Notes: generated by a model from the letters alone, not told the origin. 64,000 nucleotides of DNA from Streptomyces varsoviensis (GCF_000718635.1 NZ_JOBF01000006.1:124001-188000); one strand, 5' to 3'. Shown: positions 25,255-34,013, numbered from the stretch's first letter. Program-made: numbers and translations.

Positions 25255-25607
25255 CCCATCCCGACGCGTCAGTCCGCGGCGTCGCCTCGTTCGGCGAAGC
25301 TCTCGGCCACAAGGGTCGGGCGATCGAGGCGTTCCGTAGCCGCGGGGAGGATACGCTGAACGAGTTCGCGAGGGCCGAACTCTTCTCCGCTCACTCGGGG
25401 TTCGGGGCTCGCCCTTGAACGCGTCGACGGTGCCGCCGTACGGGCCCGCCGGGTGGGACGTACGGCCGGATGGCCCGTACGACCGTGTGGGAGGTACGGC
25501 CGTACCCGACCCGGGCGGCTGGCCGGCCCGCCTCGCGGAGGAGGGCGACGCGCTGAACTGGGACGCGCGGCGGAACCGGCCGGGCTGGTGACCGTTCTGG
25601 GGGCACG
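25255..25607. other. Spacer with possible gene remnants
   Basis: This 353-bp gap lies before the kinase gene. A plus frame of 55 codons (25251-25418) would overlap the ddl stop as ATGA, and a minus frame ending at 25269 reads plausibly as a protein end (FGPRELVQRILPAATE). Neither matches a family I know. The stretch may hold a decayed gene. No terminator is obvious. Confidence 0.35.
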
Positions 25608-27182
25608 GTGGGCACGGTGGGACGAGTGATCGACGGCCGGTTCGAGCTGCTGGACCGGCTCGGCGGCGGTGGCATGGGGACGGTCTGGCGCGCCCGCGAC
25701 CTGGTCCTCCACCGCGAGGTGGCCCTGAAAGAGGTACGCCCGCCGGACCCCGCGTACGCGGACCACGACCCGGAGGGCGCTCGTACGCTACGGGCCCGGG
25801 TACTGCGCGAGGCCCGGGCGCTCGCGCGGATCGACCACCCCAATGTGGTGACCATCCACCACATCGTGGACACCGGCGAGGACACCTACCCCTGGCTCGT
25901 CATGGAACTGGTCCCCGGCGGCTCGCTCCAGCACCGCCTGGACCGTGGCCCCATGCCCCCCTCCGAAGCCGCCCGGCTCGGCCGCGGCGTACTGGCCGCG
26001 CTGCGCGCCGCCCACGCGGGCGGCGTCGAACACCGCGACGTGAAACCCGCCAACGTCCTGCTGCGCCCGGACGGCCGCCCGGTCCTCACGGACTTCGGCA
26101 TCGCCGCGCTCCGCGAGTCCACCAGCCTCACCGCGACCGGCTCCGTCATCGGCTCACCCGACTACATGGCCCCCGAACGCGTACGGGGCCAGACCGCCGG
26201 CCCCGCCGGCGACCTCTGGTCGCTCGCCCTGATGCTGTACGTAGCGGTAGAGGGCTACCACCCACTGCGCAGGGAGAACACCCTCGCCACCCTGGCCGCC
26301 GTACTGGACGCCGAGATCCCGCCGCCCCGCCAGGCGGGGGCGCTCACGGACGCGCTGGTGTCCGTACTGGTCCGCGACCCGGCGGCACGGCCGGACGCGG
26401 AGACGCTGGACACCATGCTGGCGACGGCGAGCGGTGAGGGGACCGGCCCCTCGGACCACCTACCACCCCCCACCCCGTCGGCCACCCCTCCGAACGAAAC
26501 GCAGCGGCAACTGCGCGCGTCCCGCAGAAAACTCACGGCACTGACCATCGCGGGCGCGACGCTGACCGGAATCATGGTGTGGGTGGTGGTGCCCAAGTCG
26601 AACGGCGAGCCGGCCGGAAGGACGACACCACAGAGAGCGACGGCGACAGCGACGGCCACGACCCCGGCTAAAGCGGCCCCCACAAACCCCCCAAATCCCG
26701 AGAAGACAGCAGATCGCCCGACCGAGTCGCCGACCCTCCTGACGCCGGACGGAATCCGTAGGGCGATCCAGAAACTGAAGCCGGTCATGGGCGGCACAAA
26801 GGTCACCCGGTTCGTCGTGTACCCCGAGCATGTGAGCGCCGAAGCCCTGGTCAAGGGCAGCAAGAAGCGCTACGACCGCTTCACCTACCGAGGCGGCGAC
26901 ACCGCCACCCGCGAAGGCCCAGGCGGCACCCTCACCACCGACGACGCCCCAACCGACCTGACCGCCTTCAACTGGGACGCCCTACCGAACCTCCTGCGCA
27001 CCGCCCACCAAGACCTGGGAATCGACCACCCCACCACCCTCTACCTAGTCGTCTCCCCAGCCTCAAAGCCCCTCAACAACGGCCCCGACATGAGCATCTA
27101 CCTCTCCGACCCCTACGGCTCCGCCTACCTGAAGGCAGACACCGCCGGAAAGGTAATAGCAAAGCACCCACCCGAAAAGTGA
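25608..27182 (+). CDS. Membrane-anchored serine/threonine protein kinase
   Basis: A eukaryotic-type kinase of 524 residues. The Gly-rich loop is LGGGGMG (18-24), the ATP lysine is Lys41 in VALKEV, the catalytic loop HRDVKPAN starts at 142, and DFG lies at 162-164. A Pro-rich juxtamembrane stretch (about 281-300) leads to one transmembrane helix (about 309-328). The extracellular part (about 330-524) has no PASTA repeats; it begins with a Thr/Ala/Pro-rich stalk and contains a globular region I do not recognise. It follows the D-alanine operon in the same direction, so a cell-envelope signal is plausible. The GTG at 25608 gives the usual start GRVIDGRFELLDRLG. Confidence 0.92.
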   Translation: MGTVGRVIDGRFELLDRLGGGGMGTVWRARDLVLHREVALKEVRPPDPAYADHDPEGARTLRARVLREARALARIDHPNVVTIHHIVDTGEDTYPWLVMELVPGGSLQHRLDRGPMPPSEAARLGRGVLAALRAAHAGGVEHRDVKPANVLLRPDGRPVLTDFGIAALRESTSLTATGSVIGSPDYMAPERVRGQTAGPAGDLWSLALMLYVAVEGYHPLRRENTLATLAAVLDAEIPPPRQAGALTDALVSVLVRDPAARPDAETLDTMLATASGEGTGPSDHLPPPTPSATPPNETQRQLRASRRKLTALTIAGATLTGIMVWVVVPKSNGEPAGRTTPQRATATATATTPAKAAPTNPPNPEKTADRPTESPTLLTPDGIRRAIQKLKPVMGGTKVTRFVVYPEHVSAEALVKGSKKRYDRFTYRGGDTATREGPGGTLTTDDAPTDLTAFNWDALPNLLRTAHQDLGIDHPTTLYLVVSPASKPLNNGPDMSIYLSDPYGSAYLKADTAGKVIAKHPPEK

Positions 27183-27224
27183 CACACCAACCCCCGCCCC
27201 CAGAGTCGACCTACGTCGCCGCCC

Positions 27225-27434
27225 CTAATGGCCCCACTGCGAGACACTCTGCGCAAACTGGCCCGTAGCGTCCAAAAGACTCCGGCCGAAATCGGTCGGA
27301 GCGATCAGAACCCCCAGCAGTACGGCCATGAACACGGTCAGCCCCTGATCGAACCGGGTTCGAGCCTGTACGCGCCGGCGCAGTCGCCAGATGACGATGA
27401 CCGCGATCAGCAGCGCCACATTGATGGTCAGCAC
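27225..27434 (-). CDS. Small two-helix membrane protein, unknown
   Basis: A 69-residue protein with two hydrophobic segments (INVALLIAVIVIWRL and GLTVFMAVLLGVLIAP) separated by a basic loop. It converges with the kinase gene. Similar small proteins occur near integration sites of actinobacterial elements. No function is assigned. Confidence 0.6.
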   Translation of the reverse strand: MLTINVALLIAVIVIWRLRRRVQARTRFDQGLTVFMAVLLGVLIAPTDFGRSLLDATGQFAQSVSQWGH

Positions 27435-27610
27435 CGGCCAGCCCTCCCGTCAGGCGACAACTCCCCCCTTCTCTAGCCCGCCCCAGCCCACCCCGCAGGC
27501 AAGTTGCCAACGACTGACGACATCTCTCCGCATTCAGACCGAAACCCACACCCAGTCCCCTGCTCAGCCCCCGGGACGGCGCCCCACCCGCGACCGCCGA
27601 ACGCAAACGC

Positions 27611-27643
27611 AAAAACCCCGACTCAGAATCATCCGAGCCGGGG
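27611..27643 (-). terminator. Original terminator of the tRNA-Thr gene
   Basis: The hairpin CCCCGACTC / GAGCCGGGG (8 of 9 pairs, 10-nt loop) is followed on the minus strand by TTTTT. It lies next to the partial tRNA copy, so it is probably the terminator that followed the tRNA before the island inserted. Confidence 0.7.
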
Positions 27644-27649
27644 CCTCAC

Positions 27650-27694
27650 TGGAGCCGCCTTCGGGATTCGAACCCGAGACCCACGCATTACGAG
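27650..27694 (-). repeat. attL: 45-bp copy of the tRNA-Thr 3' end
   Basis: This 45-bp sequence matches the 3' part of the tRNA-Thr gene at 49727-49771 at 44 of 45 positions, starting exactly at the CCA end and stopping in the anticodon loop. It marks the left end of the inserted island. Confidence 0.92.
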
Positions 27695-27825
27695 GGCCTG
27701 CGAGATCATCCCGGGTGGTGCCAGGCGGTGTCACAGGATCCCGTTTCCCAAGGTCAGAGACCTAGGCCCCGCAACCCACGTGTTGCCCAATCCACCCTGT
27801 CCCACCCAGTCGGCTCACGCACCGC

Positions 27826-28593
27826 TCACGCAATTCCGTCGCCCCGGGCAGTCGGGCTGAGCTGCTTCTGGAGCTCCTCGATCCGGCTGCTCGTAGCAGC
27901 AGCACGCTGCTGCTGGCGGCGGAGCTGCTGCCCTGCCTTGGTCAGCTCGGCAACGACACGTGCCTGCTCCGCCTCGCCCCGGGCTACCTCCACGCCATCG
28001 CCGGTGTATGCGGGTCCGAGCCGCTTGCTCTCCACAACCCCGCGCCGCGTCTGACACTCCGGGCAGTCGACCACTCGCCGGACGTAGGTGTTCTCCCGGT
28101 GCTGGATGAAGGTGGTCACGTGACCGCAGGTGAGGATCAGCTCCCAGGCGTCCAGGTCCTTCTTGCGCTCCTCGGCAGAGGGGAAGGTCTGAAAGAGTCG
28201 CGTGAGCTTCTCGATCTGCGCCGGCCCCATCGGTGGCGGCGGACAGCACAGACAGCAGTGGCTCACACGCGACCCACCTATACTCCAGCGGCCGCTCTTA
28301 CAGTCTGGGTGCAGCTCCCGGAACCGCTCTTCCATGACCTCGTAGTCGCGCTTCTCCTCTTCGGTGAGGTACATGAGCCCCGGCCAGCTCCCCAAGCCGT
28401 CATACATGGGTTCGCCACATCCTCGACATGGCACCCCGGCCTTGTACTCGTCCCAGGTGAGCCGTGTCCCTTCACGCGCCCATGTTTCACGCCGCTCCGT
28501 GTCCCGGCGATCCTCCTCCTCGGCGGCAAGAGCCTTGCGGCGCGCTCGCGCAGCCGCACGCTTCGCCTTCTGCTCATCAGTGAGCTTGGCCAT
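27826..28593 (-). CDS. Hypothetical protein with multiple zinc-ribbon-like Cys pairs
   Basis: A protein of 255 residues. A basic/acidic N-terminal helix (KLTDEQKAKRAAARARRKAL) is followed by several cysteine pairs: PCRGCGEP, a CCLCC cluster, LTCGH and VDCPECQT. The C-terminus is a coiled-coil-like helix (about 205-245). The Cys pattern suggests one or two zinc ribbons and nucleic-acid binding. GAGGGGGATCG precedes the ATG. It is the first island gene beside attL. Its family is not recognised; similar proteins are common in actinobacterial mobile elements. Confidence 0.75.
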   Translation of the reverse strand: MAKLTDEQKAKRAAARARRKALAAEEEDRRDTERRETWAREGTRLTWDEYKAGVPCRGCGEPMYDGLGSWPGLMYLTEEEKRDYEVMEERFRELHPDCKSGRWSIGGSRVSHCCLCCPPPPMGPAQIEKLTRLFQTFPSAEERKKDLDAWELILTCGHVTTFIQHRENTYVRRVVDCPECQTRRGVVESKRLGPAYTGDGVEVARGEAEQARVVAELTKAGQQLRRQQQRAAATSSRIEELQKQLSPTARGDGIA

Positions 28594-28802
28594 CGATCCC
28601 CCTCGGAGGACCTGACGCGTACGGGGGCCTACAAAGCTAGTGCGTCTGCGCGGCCGACGGGGAAGTTACAGGATCGAAGGCTCAACCCGGGACGCAGCGG
28701 TTGGCCCTTCACCCTAAAGCGTGCTCTGACTGCCCATCGGGCCCGGCCAGCGTCCTCACAGAGAACCATCCACCAGAGAACATCGGTCAAGGAGGCCCAA
28801 CG

Positions 28803-29066
28803 GTGGACCCCACGGAACGCTCGCTGCGCAGTCGCCCCGCTGCCCACCTCAGCTGGGCAAACACGGCGGACCGCCCCGCCCGTACCGAAGCGGCACGCAA
28901 GGCGAGCGAGTCCCGCTTTCTGAGCGAGGCTCGGAAACTCCACCCCTCGGGTACGTCAAAGCAGATCGAGGACGCCGCCCAGTCGCTGCGCAAGGCGCAC
29001 TACGCGAGGCTCGCCCTCCTGTCCGCGCAGGCCAGGCGTGCCAGGAAGGCGAGCAATGGGAAGTAA
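28803..29066 (+). CDS. Hypothetical small basic protein
   Basis: A protein of 87 residues, rich in Arg, Lys, Ser and Ala, mostly helical by composition (RFLSEARKLHPSG, LRKAHYARLALLSAQARRAR). The GTG start at 28803 is supported by a strong AAGGAGG 7 nt upstream. The next gene starts inside its last codons. It is probably an accessory gene of the mobile element. Confidence 0.65.
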   Translation: MDPTERSLRSRPAAHLSWANTADRPARTEAARKASESRFLSEARKLHPSGTSKQIEDAAQSLRKAHYARLALLSAQARRARKASNGK

Positions 29067-29343
29067 AACGGAAGCGGACGTGCCGGAACGCGGCCCGAAG
29101 CGGCGGTACACCTATCCCGAGGCTGCCGAGGTCCTCCGCGTCAGGGAACGGTGGCTCCGCGACAACATCAGGCGCCTACCTCACTCGAGGAAGGGCGTCA
29201 CTGTGACCTTCTCTGAGGCCGATCTGGACGCGATCGACACCATGTTCCACCACCCTGCCATACCCGTTAGCCCTGCCCAGGCGTATGGCACCAACCCACT
29301 GGCCGCCATCAAGCCCAGCGGGCCCCGAAGACGCAAGCCATAG
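29056..29343 (+). CDS. Helix-turn-helix excisionase-like DNA-binding protein
   Basis: A protein of 95 residues with a MerR/excisionase-type winged HTH at about residues 17-50 (RYTYPEAAEVLRVRERWLRD), where a linear-element Xis would be expected. The rest is a Pro/Gly-rich tail. The ATG at 29056 overlaps the preceding gene by 11 bp. It probably served as the excision factor or a control protein of the island. Confidence 0.7.
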   Translation: MGSKTEADVPERGPKRRYTYPEAAEVLRVRERWLRDNIRRLPHSRKGVTVTFSEADLDAIDTMFHHPAIPVSPAQAYGTNPLAAIKPSGPRRRKP

Positions 29344-29483
29344 CTGCGTCTTCGATGCTGACTGCCCACGACTCCATGCGGCCTTGGGACTGCCACACGA
29401 TCGGGTGACACAGCAGCCTGGTCAGGAGCTACCCCATAGGCGCCGCACCCAGCCCGACCGGTCCACACATGCTCTCCAGCCCT

Positions 29484-29672
29484 TCACAGCGAGCCGTTCT
29501 GTAGAAGGTCGCGGATGGCGTCCTCGTGCCGTCTCACAACGATGCGTCCGTCCCCGTCGCTGTGGATGAGGACCGGGGTCCCTGGAGACAGGCCGGCCTC
29601 GGCAAGCACTCCCAGCGGGATGTTCACGACTCCGGCCTCAGACACGATGGCTTCGGCGGGTTCCCTAATCAT
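29484..29672 (-). CDS. AbrB/MazE/SpoVT-like domain protein, orphan antitoxin-like
   Basis: A 62-residue protein with a swapped-hairpin AbrB pattern (EAIVSEAGVVNIPLGVLAEA, GLSPGTPVLIHSDGDGRIVV). Such proteins are DNA-binding antitoxins or transition-state regulators. No PIN or MazF-like toxin gene is visible beside it; the next gene upstream on either side is unrelated. No strong ribosome-binding site is seen. Confidence 0.7.
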   Translation of the reverse strand: MIREPAEAIVSEAGVVNIPLGVLAEAGLSPGTPVLIHSDGDGRIVVRRHEDAIRDLLQNGSL

Positions 29673-29813
29673 GTCGCCAGTGCGTCACCGACTGGCACCG
29701 CCAGTCCGACTGACCGCGACGGAACCGCACGGCGACCATCTCCGCAAGGTCTGCGTCGTTGACGGCGACCCCCTTGGTCTTACCAAACGTCGGAGCGGTG
29801 CCACCGGCTCAGA

Positions 29814-30653
29814 TCATTCGCCCAGATCTGACGGATCGCCTTCGACATCTCCAGCCGGTTCAGCCTCCGGAACGGCGCCGATCGGCTGGCCATTGCGGTA
29901 GTACCGCCATGCACTCTTGTACTCAATCGGACTGTCGTCGTACATGATCACATAACCCATCAGGGCTGTGATCTGCCACTTCGTCGGTATCTCGGCGGAA
30001 ATCAGGCGGAAAACCTCATCAGCGGTCATCCCATCCGCTGGCACGTGAACTCGCCGGGTCTTGAACTCCGCCGCCTTTCCGTACCTGAAGTTGTACGGGA
30101 GCCCCGTCTTGATCGATTCCAGGAGGGTATGGAGCGTGGTTTCGCCGGCCTGCAGGCCCTCAACAGGTCGGTCTAGGTCGATGGGAAACAGGACGTCGAA
30201 ATGGTTCCGCTTCAGCACGGTGCTGTCCCGCTGGCGACCCGGATCCTTGTTACCGAAGCCGTTGTTGTTCCAGGGGATGTCGCCCTGACCCTTGTGGTGC
30301 GTGATGAGCAGCTGCTCCGGGGCGAGGGCGGAGAAGTCCTCCGCTACATACAGGCACGAGAAGGCCATCTCCTCCAGGGAGATGTTGCGGCGCCCCGAGA
30401 TCTTGCGCAGGTGGTTACGAAGGCGGGCCGGCAACGACTTGTCCGCCTTGCCGACGTAGACGAACTCGTCGTTCAAGTAGAGCTGGTAGACCCCAGGTTT
30501 CTCCTTGAGCCGCGCCAGATTCTCCTCGGCGAGGGGGGCCCGATCCAGCCCCTTCAGGGCCTTCGCCAGTTGGTCGCCGAGCGCCTTGGTGATGCTCAGG
30601 GTGAAGTCCTTGTGGTACTGCGTCCCGTCGTCGGAGCCCACCACCGGCGCCAT
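29814..30653 (-). CDS. GIY-YIG nuclease, Eco29kI-like (first copy)
   Basis: A protein of 279 residues with a GIY-YIG nuclease domain: PGVYQLYLN (GVY at 54-56), FVYVGKADKS (YVG at 66-68) and the arginine helix LPARLRNHLRK. A downstream NNNGFGNKDPGRQRD resembles the conserved part of the Eco29kI/NgoMIII group, whose prototypes cut CCGCGG. It is transcribed away from the methyltransferase gene, with 116 bp between them. It differs clearly from the second nuclease at 32997-33848. It may be the cognate enzyme or a second specificity sharing the methylase. Confidence 0.8.
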   Translation of the reverse strand: MAPVVGSDDGTQYHKDFTLSITKALGDQLAKALKGLDRAPLAEENLARLKEKPGVYQLYLNDEFVYVGKADKSLPARLRNHLRKISGRRNISLEEMAFSCLYVAEDFSALAPEQLLITHHKGQGDIPWNNNGFGNKDPGRQRDSTVLKRNHFDVLFPIDLDRPVEGLQAGETTLHTLLESIKTGLPYNFRYGKAAEFKTRRVHVPADGMTADEVFRLISAEIPTKWQITALMGYVIMYDDSPIEYKSAWRYYRNGQPIGAVPEAEPAGDVEGDPSDLGE

Positions 30654-30769
30654 CTGTCCACTCCCTCGGTCGACATGATCCCCGAGAGCCTATCGGTGAC
30701 CTGTGCGCACGAACGAACCTTCCGATCGAAACGGCTTGAAGATCCACAACTCCGCGGTATGCTTTTGGA

Positions 30770-32089
30770 ATGGCTGAACTGCAAGAAGGATCAAAGAAGG
30801 ACCGCACGGGCGTCGAGCTCTTCGCCGGCGCTGGTGGGCTGGCTATGGCCGTCCACCGTGCTGGCTTCCGCCCCCTGCTCTTCAATGAGTTCGCCAAGCG
30901 GGCATGCGAGACCCTGGAGGCGAACGGGGCTCAGCGACTGCCCGCCGGCCAGAAGCCGACCCGAGCCCCCGGGCCCGACGAGAAGGTGCCCCTGGTCGCG
31001 GGCGACGTCCAAGAGCTCGACATGGACTACCTGGCTGGCAAGGTTGATGTGCTCGCCGGCGGCCCTCCCTGCCAGCCGTTCAGCCTCGGCGGCGTCGCCA
31101 AGGGCGACGAGGATAAGCGGAACATGTTCCCGCAGATGTTCAAGGCCGTCCGGCAGATCCAGCCGAAGGCCGTAATCTGCGAAAACGTTCGCGGCCTGCT
31201 CAGGCCCTCATTTCGCCGTTACTTCGACTACATTCAGCGCGAGCTGGAACTACCCTTCGAGGAACGAGCCAAGGACACTAATTGGGAGCAGCACTACCAG
31301 TACCTGTTGGATCGGCGCGAGCAGGAGCCGGACGATCCCAGGAAACGGTACGACACTGTCATGATGCCGGTGAACGCCGCCGACTACGGGGTGCCGCAAA
31401 TCCGCAACCGTGTGATCATCGTCGCCTTTCGTCGCGACCTTAACGTGGACATCGAGCTGTTCAAAAGGCTCGTTCAGCCGACGCACTCCGAAACCGCCCT
31501 CATCCGTTCCATGGTGGAAAACGGGGACTACTGGAAGCGGCACTCGAATGTGCCTGACCATGTACGTGAATGGGTCATGGCCCGGCTCCCTAAGGGCGTG
31601 CCGATGGACGATGGCCTGCTTCCTTGGCACACCCTGCGCGACGCGCTCGCCGGTATCGGCGACAACAAACCGCTGCCGGAGGTGCCGGACGAGTGGCTGG
31701 ACCGCACCGAGCACTTCCTCGGCGGGTTCACGGAACACATCGGCTGGCCCGGTGCCCGAATCTACGACGGCCATACCCCCAATGAGCTCGACCGCCCAGC
31801 GAAGACCGTGAAGGCTGGAGTGCACGGTGTACCCGGCGGGGAGTCGGTCATGCTCCTGGACGAGTTGGTGACCGACAAGGCCGCTCAAGGCGGCGTTCGG
31901 TACAAGCACCGGTACATGACGGTCCGCGAAACCGCTCGCGTCATGACCTTCCCTGACACGTGGGAACTCAAAGGGCCCCGAGGGGAGAAGATGCGTCAGT
32001 TGGGCAACGCAGTGCCGGTTGCCCTTGGCGAGGTTTTCGCCAAGGCGGTCGCCACCGTCCTGGATGAGGCGGAGGGGCGTCAGAAGTGA
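30770..32089 (+). CDS. DNA (cytosine-5) methyltransferase
   Basis: A complete m5C methyltransferase of 439 residues. Motif I is LFAGAGGLAMA (about 17-27), motif IV is GGPPCQPFS with catalytic Cys101, motif VI is CENVRG, motif VIII is QIRNRVIIVAF, and motif X is QLGNAVPVALGE near the C-terminus. The target-recognition region lies between motifs VIII and IX. The nuclease neighbours suggest a CCGCGG-like target, which is inference only. Its TGA overlaps the GTG of the Vsr gene. Confidence 0.93.
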   Translation: MAELQEGSKKDRTGVELFAGAGGLAMAVHRAGFRPLLFNEFAKRACETLEANGAQRLPAGQKPTRAPGPDEKVPLVAGDVQELDMDYLAGKVDVLAGGPPCQPFSLGGVAKGDEDKRNMFPQMFKAVRQIQPKAVICENVRGLLRPSFRRYFDYIQRELELPFEERAKDTNWEQHYQYLLDRREQEPDDPRKRYDTVMMPVNAADYGVPQIRNRVIIVAFRRDLNVDIELFKRLVQPTHSETALIRSMVENGDYWKRHSNVPDHVREWVMARLPKGVPMDDGLLPWHTLRDALAGIGDNKPLPEVPDEWLDRTEHFLGGFTEHIGWPGARIYDGHTPNELDRPAKTVKAGVHGVPGGESVMLLDELVTDKAAQGGVRYKHRYMTVRETARVMTFPDTWELKGPRGEKMRQLGNAVPVALGEVFAKAVATVLDEAEGRQK

Positions 32090-32880
32090 CTGGGCCCACC
32101 AGCAAGGCGCAGAGCGGCTGGAAGCACGACTCGCCGCCGGACCGAGCGTGGAAAGGGCGGCCCGGTAGAACCCGGGCCACCATCGCGGCCGAACAGGACC
32201 GAGCCGCTGGTGGTCGCCACAGGCGCTCGGTGGATCTTGGCGAGGGACGGTTCGCCCGAGCGTCCGTGGAGCTGAAGGTACTTCCCGACACACGACGCAT
32301 TCGCGCGTACCTGCGTTGGTCCGACAGGGGCAAGTCCCCGGCTCGCTACCTGGGGCAGGTCGGGTGTGAGACGCGTGCCGCGAACCTTGCCGAGGGTTGG
32401 AAGATGGCCTGGGAGAAGGGCCTTGTCACCGAGGAACCGCCGACAGAAGGATCCTGGGCTTCGTCGCCGTCGGTTCGCGCCGTCATGCGGGCAAACCGCA
32501 GCAGAGATACCCGACCCGAGGTGAGGCTTCGATCCTTGCTGCACAAGCAGGGACTTCGCTACCGCGTGGCGGCTCGCCCCCTCCCTGAACTGCGTCGCAC
32601 AGCTGACCTGGTCTTCACCAAACCCAAGGTTGCGGTTTTCGTCGACGGTTGCTTCTGGCACGGCTGCTCGGAGCACCTTCGGGCGTCACACAAGAACGTC
32701 GAGTTCTGGCGAAACAAGATCGAAGGCAACCAGGCCCGGGACGCGGACACAGATCGCCTCTTGCGAGAGGCTGGCTGGCGGGTCGTTCGCGTCTGGGAGC
32801 ACGAGGCCCCCGACGTAGCTGCGGCGCGGGTGATGTCAGTCGTGCGAGCCTCGCCACCAGACCGACATGAATCCGAATAA
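32086..32880 (+). CDS. vsr: Very short patch repair (Vsr) endonuclease with extra N-terminal domain
   Basis: A protein of 264 residues. The C-terminal 135 residues are a Vsr mismatch endonuclease, nicking at T:G mismatches left by m5C deamination: SVRAVMRANRSRDTRPEVRL, VAVFVDGCFWHGC, and the end GWRVVRVWEHE. The first 125 residues are an additional domain (VELKVLPDTRRIRAYLRW, YLGQVGCETRAANLAEGW) that normal Vsr proteins of about 150 residues lack; I do not recognise it. GTGA overlap with the methyltransferase gene shows coupled translation. Confidence 0.85.
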   Translation: MTGPTSKAQSGWKHDSPPDRAWKGRPGRTRATIAAEQDRAAGGRHRRSVDLGEGRFARASVELKVLPDTRRIRAYLRWSDRGKSPARYLGQVGCETRAANLAEGWKMAWEKGLVTEEPPTEGSWASSPSVRAVMRANRSRDTRPEVRLRSLLHKQGLRYRVAARPLPELRRTADLVFTKPKVAVFVDGCFWHGCSEHLRASHKNVEFWRNKIEGNQARDADTDRLLREAGWRVVRVWEHEAPDVAAARVMSVVRASPPDRHESE

Positions 32881-32996
32881 TCGGCGTAAATCATGGAGAG
32901 GTAGCTACACTCGCCGACTCTCGGCACATGCGCCCGGGACTGATTAGCACATCGGGCTGAAGGTCGGCACCGGTGTCGGTAGGTAGGATCCCGCCC

Positions 32997-33848
32997 ATGC
33001 CTACCAGCCCTGATGACGCGACATCTTCGTTGTTTGACCCGTTGGGCCTTGACTTGCTCGGCCGTAATCTCCGAGAGGAGATGAACGGGCGTCCACGTGT
33101 TCCTCTGGACAAGGTGAAGCCGTTTCCGGGCGCAGGACTATATGCGCTCTACTACAAAGGCGACCTTTCGGTTTACAAGGACCTGAAGGGTCTCGATATC
33201 CCTATCTATGTAGGGAAGGCGTCGGCCAGCGACAGCAGCTACGGAGACCCGCCGAACATGACGGAGCGAAAACTGTTCGGCCGAATAAGAGACCACCGCA
33301 ACAGCATCAAGCAGGCGGACAATCTCGACCCGACCCATTTCGACGTAAGATTTCTAAACCTAGACGACCTCTGGATCGTTTTGGGTGAACGGGCTCTTCT
33401 GCGGGCTTATAGTCCAGTTCTCTGGAATACCGTGATGACTGGATTCGGCGGCAACTCGCCGGGCAGAGGGAGAAGGAACGCTCGCTCGGTTTGGGATTCA
33501 ATCCATCCGGGACGAAAGCGAGCCGCACCGCTGCTCTGCAATCGTAATTACAGTTATGCGGAGATGAAAAAGCTCATCTCGGATGGCATCGACATCTCCC
33601 TAATGGAAGCGGGAGAGGGACGCGACAAGAAGTTGAAGGAGTTTCGCAACCGGCCTGCGCAGATCATTTGGGAGGAAGCTCAAGGTTCCGGACCAGGACC
33701 GAAACCTGTCCTCGTCTTCCGAGAGAATGCGTTCGTAGAGGAGAACAGTCGATTCGGATTCGACTTGAGCAGTCTCGAATGGAAGTTGGCTGACGCTCCA
33801 AAGCAGACGACGGCGGAAGCGGCCGCACTCGACGCTGCCGAGGCATGA
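32997..33848 (+). CDS. Eco29kI family GIY-YIG restriction endonuclease (second copy)
   Basis: A protein of 283 residues with the complete Eco29kI pattern: GAGLYALYY (GLY at 47-49), IPIYVGKAS (YVG at 71-73), FGRIRDHRNSI with the Arg/His pair, LGERALLRAYSPVLWN with the catalytic Glu and a following Asn, and GFGGNSPGRGRRN. This group cuts CCGCGG in studied members. The ATG at 32997 is preferred (AGGTAGGA 8 nt upstream); a GTG at 32973 is possible. The gene is visibly poorer in GC, with codons ending in A or T, than its neighbours, a sign of recent transfer. Confidence 0.88.
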   Translation: MPTSPDDATSSLFDPLGLDLLGRNLREEMNGRPRVPLDKVKPFPGAGLYALYYKGDLSVYKDLKGLDIPIYVGKASASDSSYGDPPNMTERKLFGRIRDHRNSIKQADNLDPTHFDVRFLNLDDLWIVLGERALLRAYSPVLWNTVMTGFGGNSPGRGRRNARSVWDSIHPGRKRAAPLLCNRNYSYAEMKKLISDGIDISLMEAGEGRDKKLKEFRNRPAQIIWEEAQGSGPGPKPVLVFRENAFVEENSRFGFDLSSLEWKLADAPKQTTAEAAALDAAEA

Positions 33849-34013
33849 CAAACCGACGAGACCGCTTTACCGACGTTCGGAGGGTCGGCGGTTCCCACGA
33901 CAACGGGGCTGACGCGCTGAGGCGCCTTCTCTGCGGACAGACCATGATGATCCAGAGGTGAGGTCGGCTCAGTTTGTCCGAAGGCGGTGCCCGGCGTCGG
34001 TACTCTGGAGGGC

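Noticed and set aside
25251..25418. A 55-codon gene coupled to ddl
   Set aside because: The overlap with the ddl stop is attractive, but there is no family match and a competing minus-strand frame exists; left as spacer.
27650..27694. A second tRNA-Thr gene
   Set aside because: Only the 3' 45 bp are present; beyond the anticodon loop the sequence does not form a D-arm or acceptor 5' strand.
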